Origin: Burkholderia sp. Bp9142
GTDB lineage: Bacteria > Pseudomonadota > Gammaproteobacteria > Burkholderiales > Burkholderiaceae
Length of the DNA: 64,000 nt
Direction: 5' to 3'
NCBI RefSeq assembly: GCF_003853415.1
Contig: NZ_QTPP01000007.1
Span: 180,987-244,986, forward strand
Shown here: in pieces, positions 1 through 8,469 of the stretch
Layout of the letters: each line of letters opens with the position of its first letter
Position numbering within the stretch: the stretch's first letter is position 1
The notes under the pieces: generated by a model
Seen by the model: the letters and a program-made list of their open reading frames with translations, nothing else
Told to the model about the DNA's origin: nothing
Databases searched by the model: none
Made by a program: the position numbers and the translations under genes

Positions 1-111
1 CCGGTGAAGTTGCATCGGCGCGACATTGCCGCCGCATGCGCCGGCCGCGCACACCGGCCACGCATTCCCCGCTATGCTGACCGTTCCGCGAACGAAATCG
101 AGGAGCGTGCA

Positions 112-396
112 ATGTCCGTCCGTCTCGTCGTCATCTGTGCGCTGGCGCTCGCTGCGCCCGGCGCGTTCGCGCAGCCGCTGCCGCCCGGGCAGCAGCCTTC
201 GGCGCCGCAAGCGGCGCTCGCCAATCCCGCGTCGGTCAACTGCGAGAAGCTCGGCGGCCGCCACGTGATCCGCAACCTGCCGCGCGGGCAGGTCGGGATG
301 TGCGTGTTCAAGGACGGCCGCGTGTGCGACGAGTGGGCGCTGTATCGCGACGATCGCTGCGTCGGCGACGTGGGCGCCAAGCGCGTGTCGAACTGA
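112..396 (+). CDS. DUF333 family secreted protein
   Basis: A 94-residue protein with an N-terminal signal peptide (hydrophobic stretch at residues 3-19, likely cleaved after AFA) and a DUF333 domain (about residues 36-82). The domain shows the NPAS-x-NC-x-x-xGG pattern and the later CxFxDGxxCDEWAL pattern typical of this family. The function is unknown; related proteins are small periplasmic or lipoprotein-like factors, some called putative haemolysin. The ATG at 112 is chosen over an in-frame start near position 4 because GGAG lies about 8 bases upstream and the signal peptide begins there. Four cysteines could form disulfides in the periplasm. Confidence 0.8.
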   Translation: MSVRLVVICALALAAPGAFAQPLPPGQQPSAPQAALANPASVNCEKLGGRHVIRNLPRGQVGMCVFKDGRVCDEWALYRDDRCVGDVGAKRVSN

Positions 397-502
397 GCGC
401 GGCGGGGCGGGCGCGGCCGGACCATGCTCCGGGCCGATGCTCCATGTGCCCCCGGCCGTCCGATCCGGCGTGCCTGTAAGCATCTTGTTATACTCGGCGC
501 CG

Positions 503-546
503 CCCGGGGACGACCCCGGGTCATTCGCTTCAACGGGGACGGCCCC
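503..546 (+). promoter_or_regulatory. Guanidine-II (mini-ykkC) riboswitch
   Basis: Two short hairpins stand in tandem upstream of the SMR exporter gene. The first has a perfect 7-bp stem (503-509 with 514-520) closed by the loop ACGA. The second has a 4-bp GGGG/CCCC stem (535-538 with 543-546) closed by ACGG. Paired hairpins with ACGR loops just before a ribosome site are the signature of the guanidine-II class. A GGAG follows at 556-559, 9 bases before the ATG, which suits translational control. A TATACT at 489-494 could be the -10 element. Confidence 0.85.
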
Positions 547-568
547 ATCCGAGACGGAGTACGTCGAG

Positions 569-889
569 ATGGCGTGGGTATGGTTGTCGATCGCCGGCTT
601 GCTGGAAGTGGCCTGGGCGGCCGGCATGAAATCGTCCGAGGGTTTCACGAGACTCGGGCCATCGGTGTTTACGATCGTGACGGCGCTCGCCAGCTTCGGG
701 CTGCTCGCGGCCGCGATGCGCCAGTTGCCGCTCGGCACCGCGTATGCGGTATGGACGGGCATCGGCGCGGTCGGCGCGTTCGTGTTCGGCATCGTGATGA
801 TGGGCGAGGCGCTGACCGTCGCCCGCGTCGCGAGTGCGTCGCTGATCGTGCTCGGGCTGATCGGCCTGAAACTGTCGTCGGCTGCCTGA
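569..889 (+). CDS. gdx: Guanidinium exporter of the SMR family (Gdx/SugE)
   Basis: A 106-residue, four-helix small multidrug resistance protein of the SugE/Gdx branch, which exports guanidinium in exchange for protons at the inner membrane. It has the conserved glutamate in helix 1 (LLEVAWAAGMK, residues 9-19) and the subtype motif KSSEGFTRLGPS that separates Gdx proteins from EmrE-like drug pumps. The start at 569 puts the first helix at the N terminus; longer in-frame starts would include the riboswitch. Control by the guanidine-II element just upstream supports guanidinium, not quaternary ammonium drugs, as the substrate. Confidence 0.9.
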   Translation: MAWVWLSIAGLLEVAWAAGMKSSEGFTRLGPSVFTIVTALASFGLLAAAMRQLPLGTAYAVWTGIGAVGAFVFGIVMMGEALTVARVASASLIVLGLIGLKLSSAA

Positions 890-972
890 AGCCGGCCCGC
901 CGGGCGCCGGCCCGCGTCCGCGCCCGGCCGTGACGCGCGGCGGAATTGCGCCGGCCCGCCTGCCAGCCTGTC

Positions 973-978
973 TATAAT
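973..978 (+). promoter_or_regulatory. Candidate -10 box for the DUF4126 gene
   Basis: A consensus TATAAT about 130 bases before the DUF4126 start. The only -35-like TTGCGC (946-951) lies at a 21-base spacing, so the -35 is unclear. The long untranslated leader to 1111 shows no obvious RNA element. Confidence 0.4.
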
Positions 979-1111
979 GGAACGCATTCGGGCCTGAATG
1001 CCGTTGCGCCGTTCGCGGCCGGCGGCACCGGTCGCCACGCGCCGCGCGGCCGGTCATACCGGCTCGATCCGATCAATCGGCAAAGCGCACGGAAAGTGCA
1101 AGGAGAGGGCC

Positions 1112-1729
1112 ATGATCGAAGCCATTTCGCTCGGCGCGGGGCTCGCGTGGGCGAGCGGGCTGCGCCTTTACCTGACCGTGCTGATCGCCGGCGTGCTCGC
1201 GCGGGTCGGCTGGCTCCATCTGCCGGACACGCTGGCGGTCCTGACGTCGCCGTGGGTGATCGGCGCCGCCGCCGTGCTCGCCGTCACCGAATTCCTTGCC
1301 GACAAGATTCCCGCGTTCGATTCGCTGTGGGACGCCGTGCACACGTTCATCCGCATCCCGGCCGGCGCGGTGCTGGCCGCCGGTGCGCTCGGCCATGCCG
1401 ACCCGACCGTGCTCGCGGTCGCCGGGCTGGCCGGCGGTTCGCTTGCCGGTGCCGCGCACGTCGCGAAGGCCGGTACGCGCGCGCTGATCAACCTGTCTCC
1501 GGAGCCGATCTCGAACTGGGTCGCATCGTCCACCGAGGACGGGCTCGTGTTCGGCGGCCTCGCGCTCGCATTCTTCGTCCCGCTCGCGTTCCTCGTGCTG
1601 CTCGCGGCGTTCATCGCGGCGTCCGCCTGGGCGCTGCCGCGTCTGTGGCGCGGCGTGTCCGGCGGGTTCCGCGGGATGGCGAACCATATGGTGACGCGGC
1701 TCAACTCGATCGGGGGCAAGCGCGATTGA
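1112..1729 (+). CDS. DUF4126 membrane protein
   Basis: A 205-residue inner-membrane protein of the DUF4126 family, whose function is unknown. It begins MIEAISLGAGLAWASGLRLY and has about five hydrophobic segments, with a loop carrying FLADKIPAFDSLWD (about residues 59-72), a family hallmark. The start at 1112 is backed by AAGGAGAG at 1100-1107. Its stop codon overlaps the TTG start of the next permease gene (TTGA at 1726-1729), so the two are probably translated together. Confidence 0.85.
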   Translation: MIEAISLGAGLAWASGLRLYLTVLIAGVLARVGWLHLPDTLAVLTSPWVIGAAAVLAVTEFLADKIPAFDSLWDAVHTFIRIPAGAVLAAGALGHADPTVLAVAGLAGGSLAGAAHVAKAGTRALINLSPEPISNWVASSTEDGLVFGGLALAFFVPLAFLVLLAAFIAASAWALPRLWRGVSGGFRGMANHMVTRLNSIGGKRD

Positions 1730-4341
1730 AGGCGCCGTCACCCGCCGAGCGGCAGCACGCTGACCCGTCGCAGTCCGGGCGTCCCGGCCATGCCGGCCGC
1801 TTCGGCTGGCACGATCTGATCCACCAGGCCGCGCGGATGACCGCGCGCGACTGGCGTGCCGGCGAGCTGACGCTGCTCGTGCTGGCGCTGGTGCTCGCGG
1901 TCGCGGCGCTGACGAGCGTCGGTTTTCTCGCCGACCGGCTGCGCCAGGGGCTCGAGCGCGACGCGCGCCAGATGCTCGGCGCCGATTTCGTCGTGCGTGC
2001 CGACCGTCCCGTCGATCCGTCGTTCGATCGCGAGGCGCGCGCACTCGGGCTGCGTACCGCGACCACCGCGATTTTCCCGAGCATGATCGCGTCGGCAGCA
2101 GGCGGGCAGGCGAGCGGCGCGGCGCCCGCGCGGCTCGCGGCCGTGAAGGCCGTATCGCCCGGCTATCCGCTGCGCGGCGCGGTCGAGATCGTGCCGGCCG
2201 GCGCGACCGCCGCGCACAAGGCGGCCGCGATTCCCGCGCCCGGCACCGTGTGGGCCGATCCGGCGCTGCTCGATGCGTTGCATCTGAAGGCGGGAGACAC
2301 CGTGCGCGTCGGGCTGCGCACGTTCACGGTCGCCGCGTCGATCTCCCGCGAGCTCGATCGCGGCTTCTCGTTCGTCAATTTCTCGCCGCGGCTGATGATG
2401 CGCGCGGATGAACTCGCCGCGACCGGGCTCACGGGCTACGGCAGCCGCGTCACGTACCGGCTGCTGGTCGCCGGCGACACGCCGGCCGTCGCGCGCTTCG
2501 AGGCCTACGCGCACGGGCGCGTCGATGGCGGCAAGCTGCGCGGCGCCGGCCTCGAGTCGCTGCAGGAAGGCCAGCCGCAGGTGCGCCAGACGCTCGATCG
2601 TGCGCGCCATTTCCTGACGCTCGTCGCGCTCCTGACCGCGCTGCTCGCGGCGGTCGCGATTGCGATGGCCGCGCAGCGCTACATGCGGCGCCATCTCGAC
2701 GGCTGCGCGACGATGCGCTGCCTCGGCGTGAGCCGCCGCACGCTCGGGGCGCTGTTCACGCTCGAATTCGCCGGCATCGGCATCGTAGCGGGCATCGCGG
2801 GCGCGGCGCTCGGCTACGGCGGCCACTGGGCGCTGCTGGCCGCGCTCGGCAGCCTGATCGACGTCGTGCTGCCGCCGCCTACGCCTTGGCCCGCGCTCGT
2901 CGGGATCGGCACCGCGCTCGTGCTGCTGCTCGGCTTCGCGCTACCGCCGCTCGTGCCGCTCACCCGCGTGCCGCCGGTGCGCGTGCTGCGGCGCGACTGG
3001 GGCGACGCGTCGCGCATCGCGTGGGCTGCGTATGCGATCGGCGTCGTGCTGTTCGCGGGGCTGCTGATTGTCGCGGCGGGCGACCTCAAGCTCGGGCTGA
3101 TCGTCGCGGGCGGGTTTGCCGGCGCCCTGGTCGGTTTCTCGCTGATCGCGCGGCTCGCGCTGTACGCGGCGGCGCGCGCGGTGCGCAATGCGCGCGTGGC
3201 CGCGGGCATCGGCTGGCGCTACGCGCTCGCGTCGCTGCACCGGCGGGGCACGGCCAGCGCGCTGCAGATCACCGCGCTCGCGCTGGGCCTGATGTGTCTG
3301 CTGCTGATCGCGATCACGCGCAACGACCTCGTCGCCGGCTGGCGGCAGTCGACGCCGCCTGATGCGCCGAACCAGTTCCTGATCGACATCCAGCCCGACC
3401 AGCGCGACGACGTCGCGGCGTGGCTCGCCGCGCACGGCGCGCGCGATGCGGTGCCCGCGCCGATGGTGCGCGGCCGGCTCGTCGCGATCAACGGCAAGCC
3501 GGTGAATCCCGACGCGTATCCGTCCGACGACGCGCGCCGGCTCGTCGACCGCGAGTTCAACCTGTCGTATACGACCGAGCTGCCGTCCGACAACCGGATC
3601 GTCGCGGGCGACTGGTTCGGCACGTCGGCGACGCCGCAGATCTCGATCGAGGCCGGGCTCGCGAAGACGCTGAACGTGAAGCCGGGCGACACGCTGCGCT
3701 TCGACGTGACGGGGCTGACGGTCGATGCGCCGATCACCAGCGTGCGCAAGCTCGACTGGGGCTCGTTCCGCGTCAACTTCTTCGTGCTGATGCCGCCGCC
3801 CGTGCTGAAGGATTTCCCGGCCGTCTACCTGACGAGCTTCCATCTGCCGGCCGAGCAGGCGGCGCTGCTCGATCCGCTGATCGCGCGCTACCCGAACCTG
3901 ACCGCGATCGACGTCGCACCGATCCTCGCGCAACTGCAGCGGATGATGCTGCAGGTGGTCGGCGCGGTGCAGTTCCTGTTTGCGTTCACGCTCGCGGCCG
4001 GCGTGCTCGTGCTGTACACGGCGCTGGCCGGCTCGCGCGACGAGCGCGTGCGCGAGGCTGCGCTGCTGCGCGCGCTCGGCGCGTCGCGCGCGCAGGTCAA
4101 TGCGGTGCAGCGCGCGGAATTCATCGTCGTCGGCGCGCTGGCCGGCGCGCTCGCGTCGGCAGGGGCGATCGCGGTCGGCTGGGTGCTCGCGTCGCGCGTG
4201 TTCGACTTCCAGCTCGCCGTCGATCCGTGGCTCGTGCCGGCCGGCATCGCGGCCGGCGTCGCGTGCGCCGGTGCGGCCGGCTGGCTGAGCCTGCATAATG
4301 TGTTGCGGCGCCCGGCGCTGCAGTCGCTGCGCGACGCATGA
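1726..4341 (+). CDS. FtsX-like ABC transporter permease (YbbP type)
   Basis: An 871-residue permease of the MacB/FtsX superfamily, close in plan to E. coli YbbP: an N-terminal helix, a large periplasmic domain, a three-helix FtsX core, two further helices, a second periplasmic domain and a C-terminal FtsX core. The TTG at 1726 overlaps the preceding stop; the first ATG (1837) would begin only at MTARDWRAGEL, and relatives usually carry about ten residues before that motif, so the longer form is preferred. Such permeases pair with a YbbA-like ATPase, but none is adjacent here. Probable role: moving lipophilic substrates out of the inner membrane; substrate unknown. Confidence 0.8.
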   Translation: MKAPSPAERQHADPSQSGRPGHAGRFGWHDLIHQAARMTARDWRAGELTLLVLALVLAVAALTSVGFLADRLRQGLERDARQMLGADFVVRADRPVDPSFDREARALGLRTATTAIFPSMIASAAGGQASGAAPARLAAVKAVSPGYPLRGAVEIVPAGATAAHKAAAIPAPGTVWADPALLDALHLKAGDTVRVGLRTFTVAASISRELDRGFSFVNFSPRLMMRADELAATGLTGYGSRVTYRLLVAGDTPAVARFEAYAHGRVDGGKLRGAGLESLQEGQPQVRQTLDRARHFLTLVALLTALLAAVAIAMAAQRYMRRHLDGCATMRCLGVSRRTLGALFTLEFAGIGIVAGIAGAALGYGGHWALLAALGSLIDVVLPPPTPWPALVGIGTALVLLLGFALPPLVPLTRVPPVRVLRRDWGDASRIAWAAYAIGVVLFAGLLIVAAGDLKLGLIVAGGFAGALVGFSLIARLALYAAARAVRNARVAAGIGWRYALASLHRRGTASALQITALALGLMCLLLIAITRNDLVAGWRQSTPPDAPNQFLIDIQPDQRDDVAAWLAAHGARDAVPAPMVRGRLVAINGKPVNPDAYPSDDARRLVDREFNLSYTTELPSDNRIVAGDWFGTSATPQISIEAGLAKTLNVKPGDTLRFDVTGLTVDAPITSVRKLDWGSFRVNFFVLMPPPVLKDFPAVYLTSFHLPAEQAALLDPLIARYPNLTAIDVAPILAQLQRMMLQVVGAVQFLFAFTLAAGVLVLYTALAGSRDERVREAALLRALGASRAQVNAVQRAEFIVVGALAGALASAGAIAVGWVLASRVFDFQLAVDPWLVPAGIAAGVACAGAAGWLSLHNVLRRPALQSLRDA

Positions 4342-4383
4342 GCGTCGCCGGCGGCCCCAAATATCCCGTTTCCGATTATCCGT

Positions 4384-4794
4384 ATGACCGATGTGAATGA
4401 TGATGCGCCGTCACAGCCGACGGCGTTCGAACTCGTGGGCGGTGAAGCCCGCGTGCGCGAAATGGTGGACCGTTTCTACGACCTGATGGACCTCGAGCCC
4501 GAGTTCGCGGAGATTCGCGCGCTGCATCCGGCATCGCTCGACGGCTCGCGCGACAAGCTGTTCTGGTTCCTGTGCGGCTGGCTCGGCGGCCCCGACCACT
4601 ACATCAGCCGGTTCGGCCATCCGCGGCTGCGTGCACGGCACCTGCCGTTCCCGATCGCGTCGGTCGAGCGCGATCAGTGGCTGCGCTGCATGGCGTGGTC
4701 GATGGAGGACATCGGGATGCCCGAGCCGCTGCGCGAGCGGCTCATGCACTCGTTCTACGACACGGCCGACTGGATGCGCAACCGGCCCGGTTGA
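4384..4794 (+). CDS. Group II truncated haemoglobin
   Basis: A 136-residue haem protein of the truncated haemoglobin group II (trHbO/YjbI-like) family. It has the FYDLM(D/x)xEPEF motif after helix B, the GGPxHYxxxxGHPRLRxRH segment (about residues 64-82) that includes the proximal histidine region, and the W-L-x-C-M-x-W segment of helix G. Such proteins bind oxygen or handle peroxide and nitric oxide in the cytoplasm. No Shine-Dalgarno sequence is evident before the ATG. It follows the permease by about 40 bases on the same strand. Confidence 0.88.
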   Translation: MTDVNDDAPSQPTAFELVGGEARVREMVDRFYDLMDLEPEFAEIRALHPASLDGSRDKLFWFLCGWLGGPDHYISRFGHPRLRARHLPFPIASVERDQWLRCMAWSMEDIGMPEPLRERLMHSFYDTADWMRNRPG

Positions 4795-4897
4795 TCGACC
4801 GGTACGCCGCCGTCCGGACGCCGGGCGATCTGCGTCTGGGCGCCGGTCCGGCGCGGCGCGACACTGCCCGTTTCCCTATCGATACGAGGTTCGCGCG

Positions 4898-5629
4898 ATG
4901 ACGACCCAGGCCCTGTTTCGCGAAGACGCCTATCTGACGCACTGCGAGGCCGTCGTCGCGGCCGTCGGCGCTGACGGCATCCGGCTCGACCGCACCGTGT
5001 TCTATCCGCTCGGCGGCGGGCAGGCCGGCGACAGCGGCACGCTGACGCTGCCCGACGGCAGCACGATCGCGATCGCCGACACGCGCAAGGCGAAGTTCGA
5101 CGGCGCAACGCCCGACGACGCGGTGCACGTGCCCGCGGCGGGCCAGGAAGCGCGCGTCGCGGCGCTCGCGCCCGGCGCGCGCGTGGTCGCGGACATCGAC
5201 TGGCTGCGCCGCTACCGGCACATGCGGCTGCATACGGCCGCGCACCTGATGTGCGCGGTGCTGCCGTACCCGGTCGACGGCTGCAGCGTGACCGCCGACT
5301 ACGTGCGGCTCGATTTCGCGACGTCCGACGCGATCGACCGCGTCGACGTCGAGCGCTGTCTCGCGGGGCTGGTCCATGGCGCGCATGCGGTCACGACCGA
5401 ATGGATCACCGACGCGGAAATGGCCGAGCGCCCCGATCTCGTGCGCACGATGAGCGTGAAACCGCCGATGGGGCTGGGCCGTGTGCGGCTGCTGCGCATC
5501 GCCGGCATCGACCTGCAGCCGTGCGGCGGCACGCACGTGCGCAACACGTCGGAAATTGGCGACCTGCGGGTCGCCAGGCTTGAAAAGAAGAGCGCGCGGA
5601 CACGGCGCCTCGTACTGGAGTTTGCATGA
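4898..5629 (+). CDS. AlaX-type alanyl-tRNA editing protein
   Basis: A 243-residue free-standing tRNA editing protein that hydrolyses mischarged Ser- or Gly-tRNA(Ala). The zinc site is complete: HTAAH (H112, H116) and CGGTH (C209, H213), as in the editing domain of AlaRS. The N-terminal FYPLGGGQxGDSG motif (about residues 35-47) is also conserved. There is no synthetase or oligomerisation domain. The start at 4898 places the family N terminus (TQALFREDAYL) correctly. Its stop overlaps the ATG of the DUF924 gene, suggesting coupled translation. Confidence 0.88.
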   Translation: MTTQALFREDAYLTHCEAVVAAVGADGIRLDRTVFYPLGGGQAGDSGTLTLPDGSTIAIADTRKAKFDGATPDDAVHVPAAGQEARVAALAPGARVVADIDWLRRYRHMRLHTAAHLMCAVLPYPVDGCSVTADYVRLDFATSDAIDRVDVERCLAGLVHGAHAVTTEWITDAEMAERPDLVRTMSVKPPMGLGRVRLLRIAGIDLQPCGGTHVRNTSEIGDLRVARLEKKSARTRRLVLEFA

Positions 5630-6243
5630 CGATCGACAACCTGACGGACAGCGCCGCGGCGCTCGATCCGCAAGCGCGCGAGATTCTCGATTTCTGGTTC
5701 GGCGAGCCGGGTTCGGCGGAGTTCGGCCACGCGCGCAAGGCATGGTTCAACGGCGGCGCGGCGTTCGACGACGTGCTGCGCACGCGCTACGGTGCGTTGC
5801 TCGACGCCGCGTGCGACGGCGCCTGCGATCGCTGGGCCGGCACGCCGCTCGGCGCGCTTGCGCTGATCGTGGTCCTCGACCAGTTCTCGCGCAACATTCA
5901 TCGCGGTACGCCGCGTGCCTTCGCGGCCGATCCGAAGGCGCTGGCGCTCGCGCGGCGCGTCGTCGCGGCAGGGTGGGACGCGCAACTGCCGAGCGGCCAT
6001 CACCGCGCGTTCGCGTACCTGCCGTTCGAACATGACGAGTCGGAAGAGAGCCAGCGCGAGGCCGTGCGGCTGTGCGCAGGCATTCGCGGCAAGGCCGGGT
6101 GCGAGAGTTACCACGACTTCGCGTTGCGCCATGCGGCCGTGGTCGGGCGCTTCGGTCGTTTCCCGCACCGGAACGCGATTCTCGGCCGACCGTCGACGGT
6201 CGAAGAGGCGGCATTCCTGCGCGAGCCCGGTTCATCGTTTTGA
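5626..6243 (+). CDS. DUF924 family protein
   Basis: A 205-residue cytoplasmic protein of the DUF924 family (TPR-like alpha-helical fold, function unknown). Family signatures are ILDFWFGEPGS near residue 21, the VLDQFSRNIHRGTPRAFAAD segment (about residues 84-103), and HRAFAYLPFEHDES (about 126-139). It starts with an ATGA overlap on the AlaX-like gene. The repeated pairing of helical repeat motifs with a tRNA editing neighbour is suggestive, but no functional link can be read from the sequence. Confidence 0.87.
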   Translation: MTIDNLTDSAAALDPQAREILDFWFGEPGSAEFGHARKAWFNGGAAFDDVLRTRYGALLDAACDGACDRWAGTPLGALALIVVLDQFSRNIHRGTPRAFAADPKALALARRVVAAGWDAQLPSGHHRAFAYLPFEHDESEESQREAVRLCAGIRGKAGCESYHDFALRHAAVVGRFGRFPHRNAILGRPSTVEEAAFLREPGSSF

Positions 6244-6293
6244 CGTGCGGGGCGGCTGCGCGGCGGGCGTGAAGCCGCGCTCGCGCGCCGCTT

Positions 6294-6329
6294 GCGCCGC
6301 GTGCCGGAGAGGGCGACGGCACGCGGCGC
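6294..6329. other. Strong GC hairpin between convergent genes
   Basis: A perfect 13-bp inverted repeat (6294-6306 with 6317-6329, 10-base loop) lies between the convergent DUF924 and GT39 genes. Neither strand has a T-run after the stem, so it is not a textbook intrinsic terminator. It may still act as a transcript-end stabiliser for both genes. Confidence 0.5.
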
Positions 6330-6343
6330 GGCACCGCCTTGCG

Positions 6344-8242
6344 TCACGGCGCCTGGTGCGCTTGCGGCGTGCGCACGTAGACGCGCAGCAGTTCCTCGTT
6401 GTCGCCCGGGCGCGCGCCGGTCCAGAACAGTTTCCATTCGCTGCCGGGCGCCGGATCGACGGCCCGCACGCCCTGGACGATCATCCACGTGCAGCGGGTC
6501 GTGTTCGCGTCGTCGATCGGCGTGTGCTGGATCCCGGAGAAGTAGTACAGCATCGGCGCTTCCGATTCGCCGAGCCCGTGCAGGCTCGCCATGCAGTCGC
6601 CGTCGCGCCATTCGAGCGCGAGCTGCGCGTTCAGGTCGTCGAACACCGACCGGTAGCTCTTGGCGACGTCGAGCCACGGCAGCAGCAGCGTATACACGAG
6701 GCCCCACGCGACCAGCGCGCCCGCGCCCCACGACAGCGCGCCGCGCCACCGGCCGGTCGTGCGCAGCTTCGGCAGCAGCCACAGCCAGCCGACCGTCAGC
6801 ACCAGCGCGCCGATCACGAGTCCGGGCACGATCGGCATCGTCCAGTCGAGCGGCAGCCAGCGGCCGAGCCGCGCGAGGCTCGCCCGCGATGCGCCCGGAT
6901 CGGCCATCGTCGCCCAGATCACCCACGCGAGCGCGACGACGGTGCCGAACAGCAGGCGGCTCAGGTAATCCCAGGCGAGATGCAGCCCGCGCGGCAGGCG
7001 GTCGATCGCCTGCGCGGCGACCAGCGCGAGCGGCGCGAAGAACGGCAGGATGTAGAGCTGGCGCGAGGTCGCGGACACTTGCAGCACCGCGAGGCCGATG
7101 CCGGCGAACAGCACCGGCAGCGCGATGCGCGGCGTGCGCCACTCGCGCCATGCACCGCGCGCCAGCGCGGCGATCGCGAGCGGCGCGACCGGGAAGCCGA
7201 GCAGCAGGAACGCACGCACGATGAAGAACGGCTTGTCGTTTTCCGCACCGAGCTCGGGTACCGAGAAGCCGAAGAAGCGGCCGACGTTGTTGTCCCAGAA
7301 CCAGGTCATGAACAGCGTTTCGGAGCGCAGGAACAGCGCGATCGGCCAGATGAGCGCGAACGGCGCGAACACGAGCGCGGCGACGCCGAGCGCACGCGCG
7401 AACGCGCGCGTACGGCAGGCGGGGTAGAGCACCAGCGCCCCCGTGAGCGTGGCCGCGAACACGAGCGGCACGAACAGCCCCTTCGCCATCAGCGCGATGC
7501 CGACGCCCGCGCCGAAGATCGGCGCGGCCCAGCGGGCGGACGGCTGCACCGGCAGCCCGTGGCGCATCTGCCGGGCGTGCGCGACGTGCTGCATCACGAG
7601 TTCGAGCAGGCCGCAGAAGCCCATCGCGGTGCCGGCGAACAGCGCGACGTCCGTCATCATGTCGTGCACATGCTTGATGACGACGAGCGTGCCTGCGCTC
7701 AGCACGACGGGGCCGATCACGCGCAGGTCGAGCCAGCTGTCGGCCCGGTTGGCACTGCGTGCCGCGCGTGCGACGAAGCCGAAGGCCAGCGCCGCGAACA
7801 GCGCGCTCGCGAGCCGCGCGGCGTCGTGCAGCGGCATCACGCGCTGCAGCAGCCACGCGAGGCTCGTCGCGACCCACGCGTAGAGCGGCGGCTTTTCCAT
7901 GAACGGCAGGCCGGCGTTGGTCGGTACGACGAAGTCGCCTGTCTCGAGCATGTGCTGGATGATGCCGAACGTATAGGTTTCGTCCTGCTTCCACGGATCG
8001 TGGCCGAGCACGCCCGGCAGCGTATACGCGCAGACCAGCGCGGCGATCAGCAGCCAGACGCGCCAGCCGAGCCGCAGGACCCGGTCACGGGGGGCGTTCG
8101 TCGCGGCGGCGCCGGCCACGGCGGACGTGCCGGCGGCATTGAGCGTCGCGCTGAGGTCGGGATCGGCGGCTGATCGGGCGTGCGTGGCCGAAGCGGGCAC
8201 GGAGGACGTGCGTCGCCGGCCGGGCGCTGCGGTTCCAGGCAT
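6344..8242 (-). CDS. GT39 family membrane glycosyltransferase (ArnT-like)
   Basis: About 632 residues. After a low-complexity N terminus come a first membrane helix and the catalytic loop DPWKQDETYTFGI, followed by GDFVVPTNAGLPFMEKPPLYAW. The acidic DE and the EKPPLY motif are the marks of GT39/ArnT enzymes, which transfer a sugar from a polyprenyl phosphate carrier in the periplasm. Ten or more hydrophobic helices and a short C-terminal soluble domain follow. The acceptor is unknown; lipid A or protein are possible. Start choice is uncertain: in-frame ATGs also occur at 8281 and 8305, and none has a strong ribosome site. No arn genes are adjacent. Confidence 0.82.
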   Translation of the reverse strand: MPGTAAPGRRRTSSVPASATHARSAADPDLSATLNAAGTSAVAGAAATNAPRDRVLRLGWRVWLLIAALVCAYTLPGVLGHDPWKQDETYTFGIIQHMLETGDFVVPTNAGLPFMEKPPLYAWVATSLAWLLQRVMPLHDAARLASALFAALAFGFVARAARSANRADSWLDLRVIGPVVLSAGTLVVIKHVHDMMTDVALFAGTAMGFCGLLELVMQHVAHARQMRHGLPVQPSARWAAPIFGAGVGIALMAKGLFVPLVFAATLTGALVLYPACRTRAFARALGVAALVFAPFALIWPIALFLRSETLFMTWFWDNNVGRFFGFSVPELGAENDKPFFIVRAFLLLGFPVAPLAIAALARGAWREWRTPRIALPVLFAGIGLAVLQVSATSRQLYILPFFAPLALVAAQAIDRLPRGLHLAWDYLSRLLFGTVVALAWVIWATMADPGASRASLARLGRWLPLDWTMPIVPGLVIGALVLTVGWLWLLPKLRTTGRWRGALSWGAGALVAWGLVYTLLLPWLDVAKSYRSVFDDLNAQLALEWRDGDCMASLHGLGESEAPMLYYFSGIQHTPIDDANTTRCTWMIVQGVRAVDPAPGSEWKLFWTGARPGDNEELLRVYVRTPQAHQAP

Positions 8243-8469
8243 GGAAAAGATCTCGGTCGGGTCAAGCCGGTCCGGCGACATGGGCCGGGCCAATAAGGGG
8301 CGCATCAAGGCGAAATGACAGCTGGATGACCGGCTGTTTTGGCTTGGCGCTAGTAAAGCACGGAACTGTTACGGATGTTTACTGAAACGGTCACGATATT
8401 GTGGAGATTTGTGGTGTCGTGACCGCGGACTGTTTCAGCCTGTCCGTCTTGCCGCCTTCTGGTGCGCGA

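Noticed and set aside
946..1725. Extension of the FtsX-like permease frame upstream over the DUF4126 gene
   Set aside because: The extension runs through DUF4126 in another frame and is Arg-rich nonsense; the family N terminus begins at about 1726-1837.
5915..8173. Long plus-strand frame opposite the GT39 gene
   Set aside because: It overlaps the end of DUF924 and runs antisense to the GT39 coding region. Its product is Arg/Gln/His-rich without a domain.
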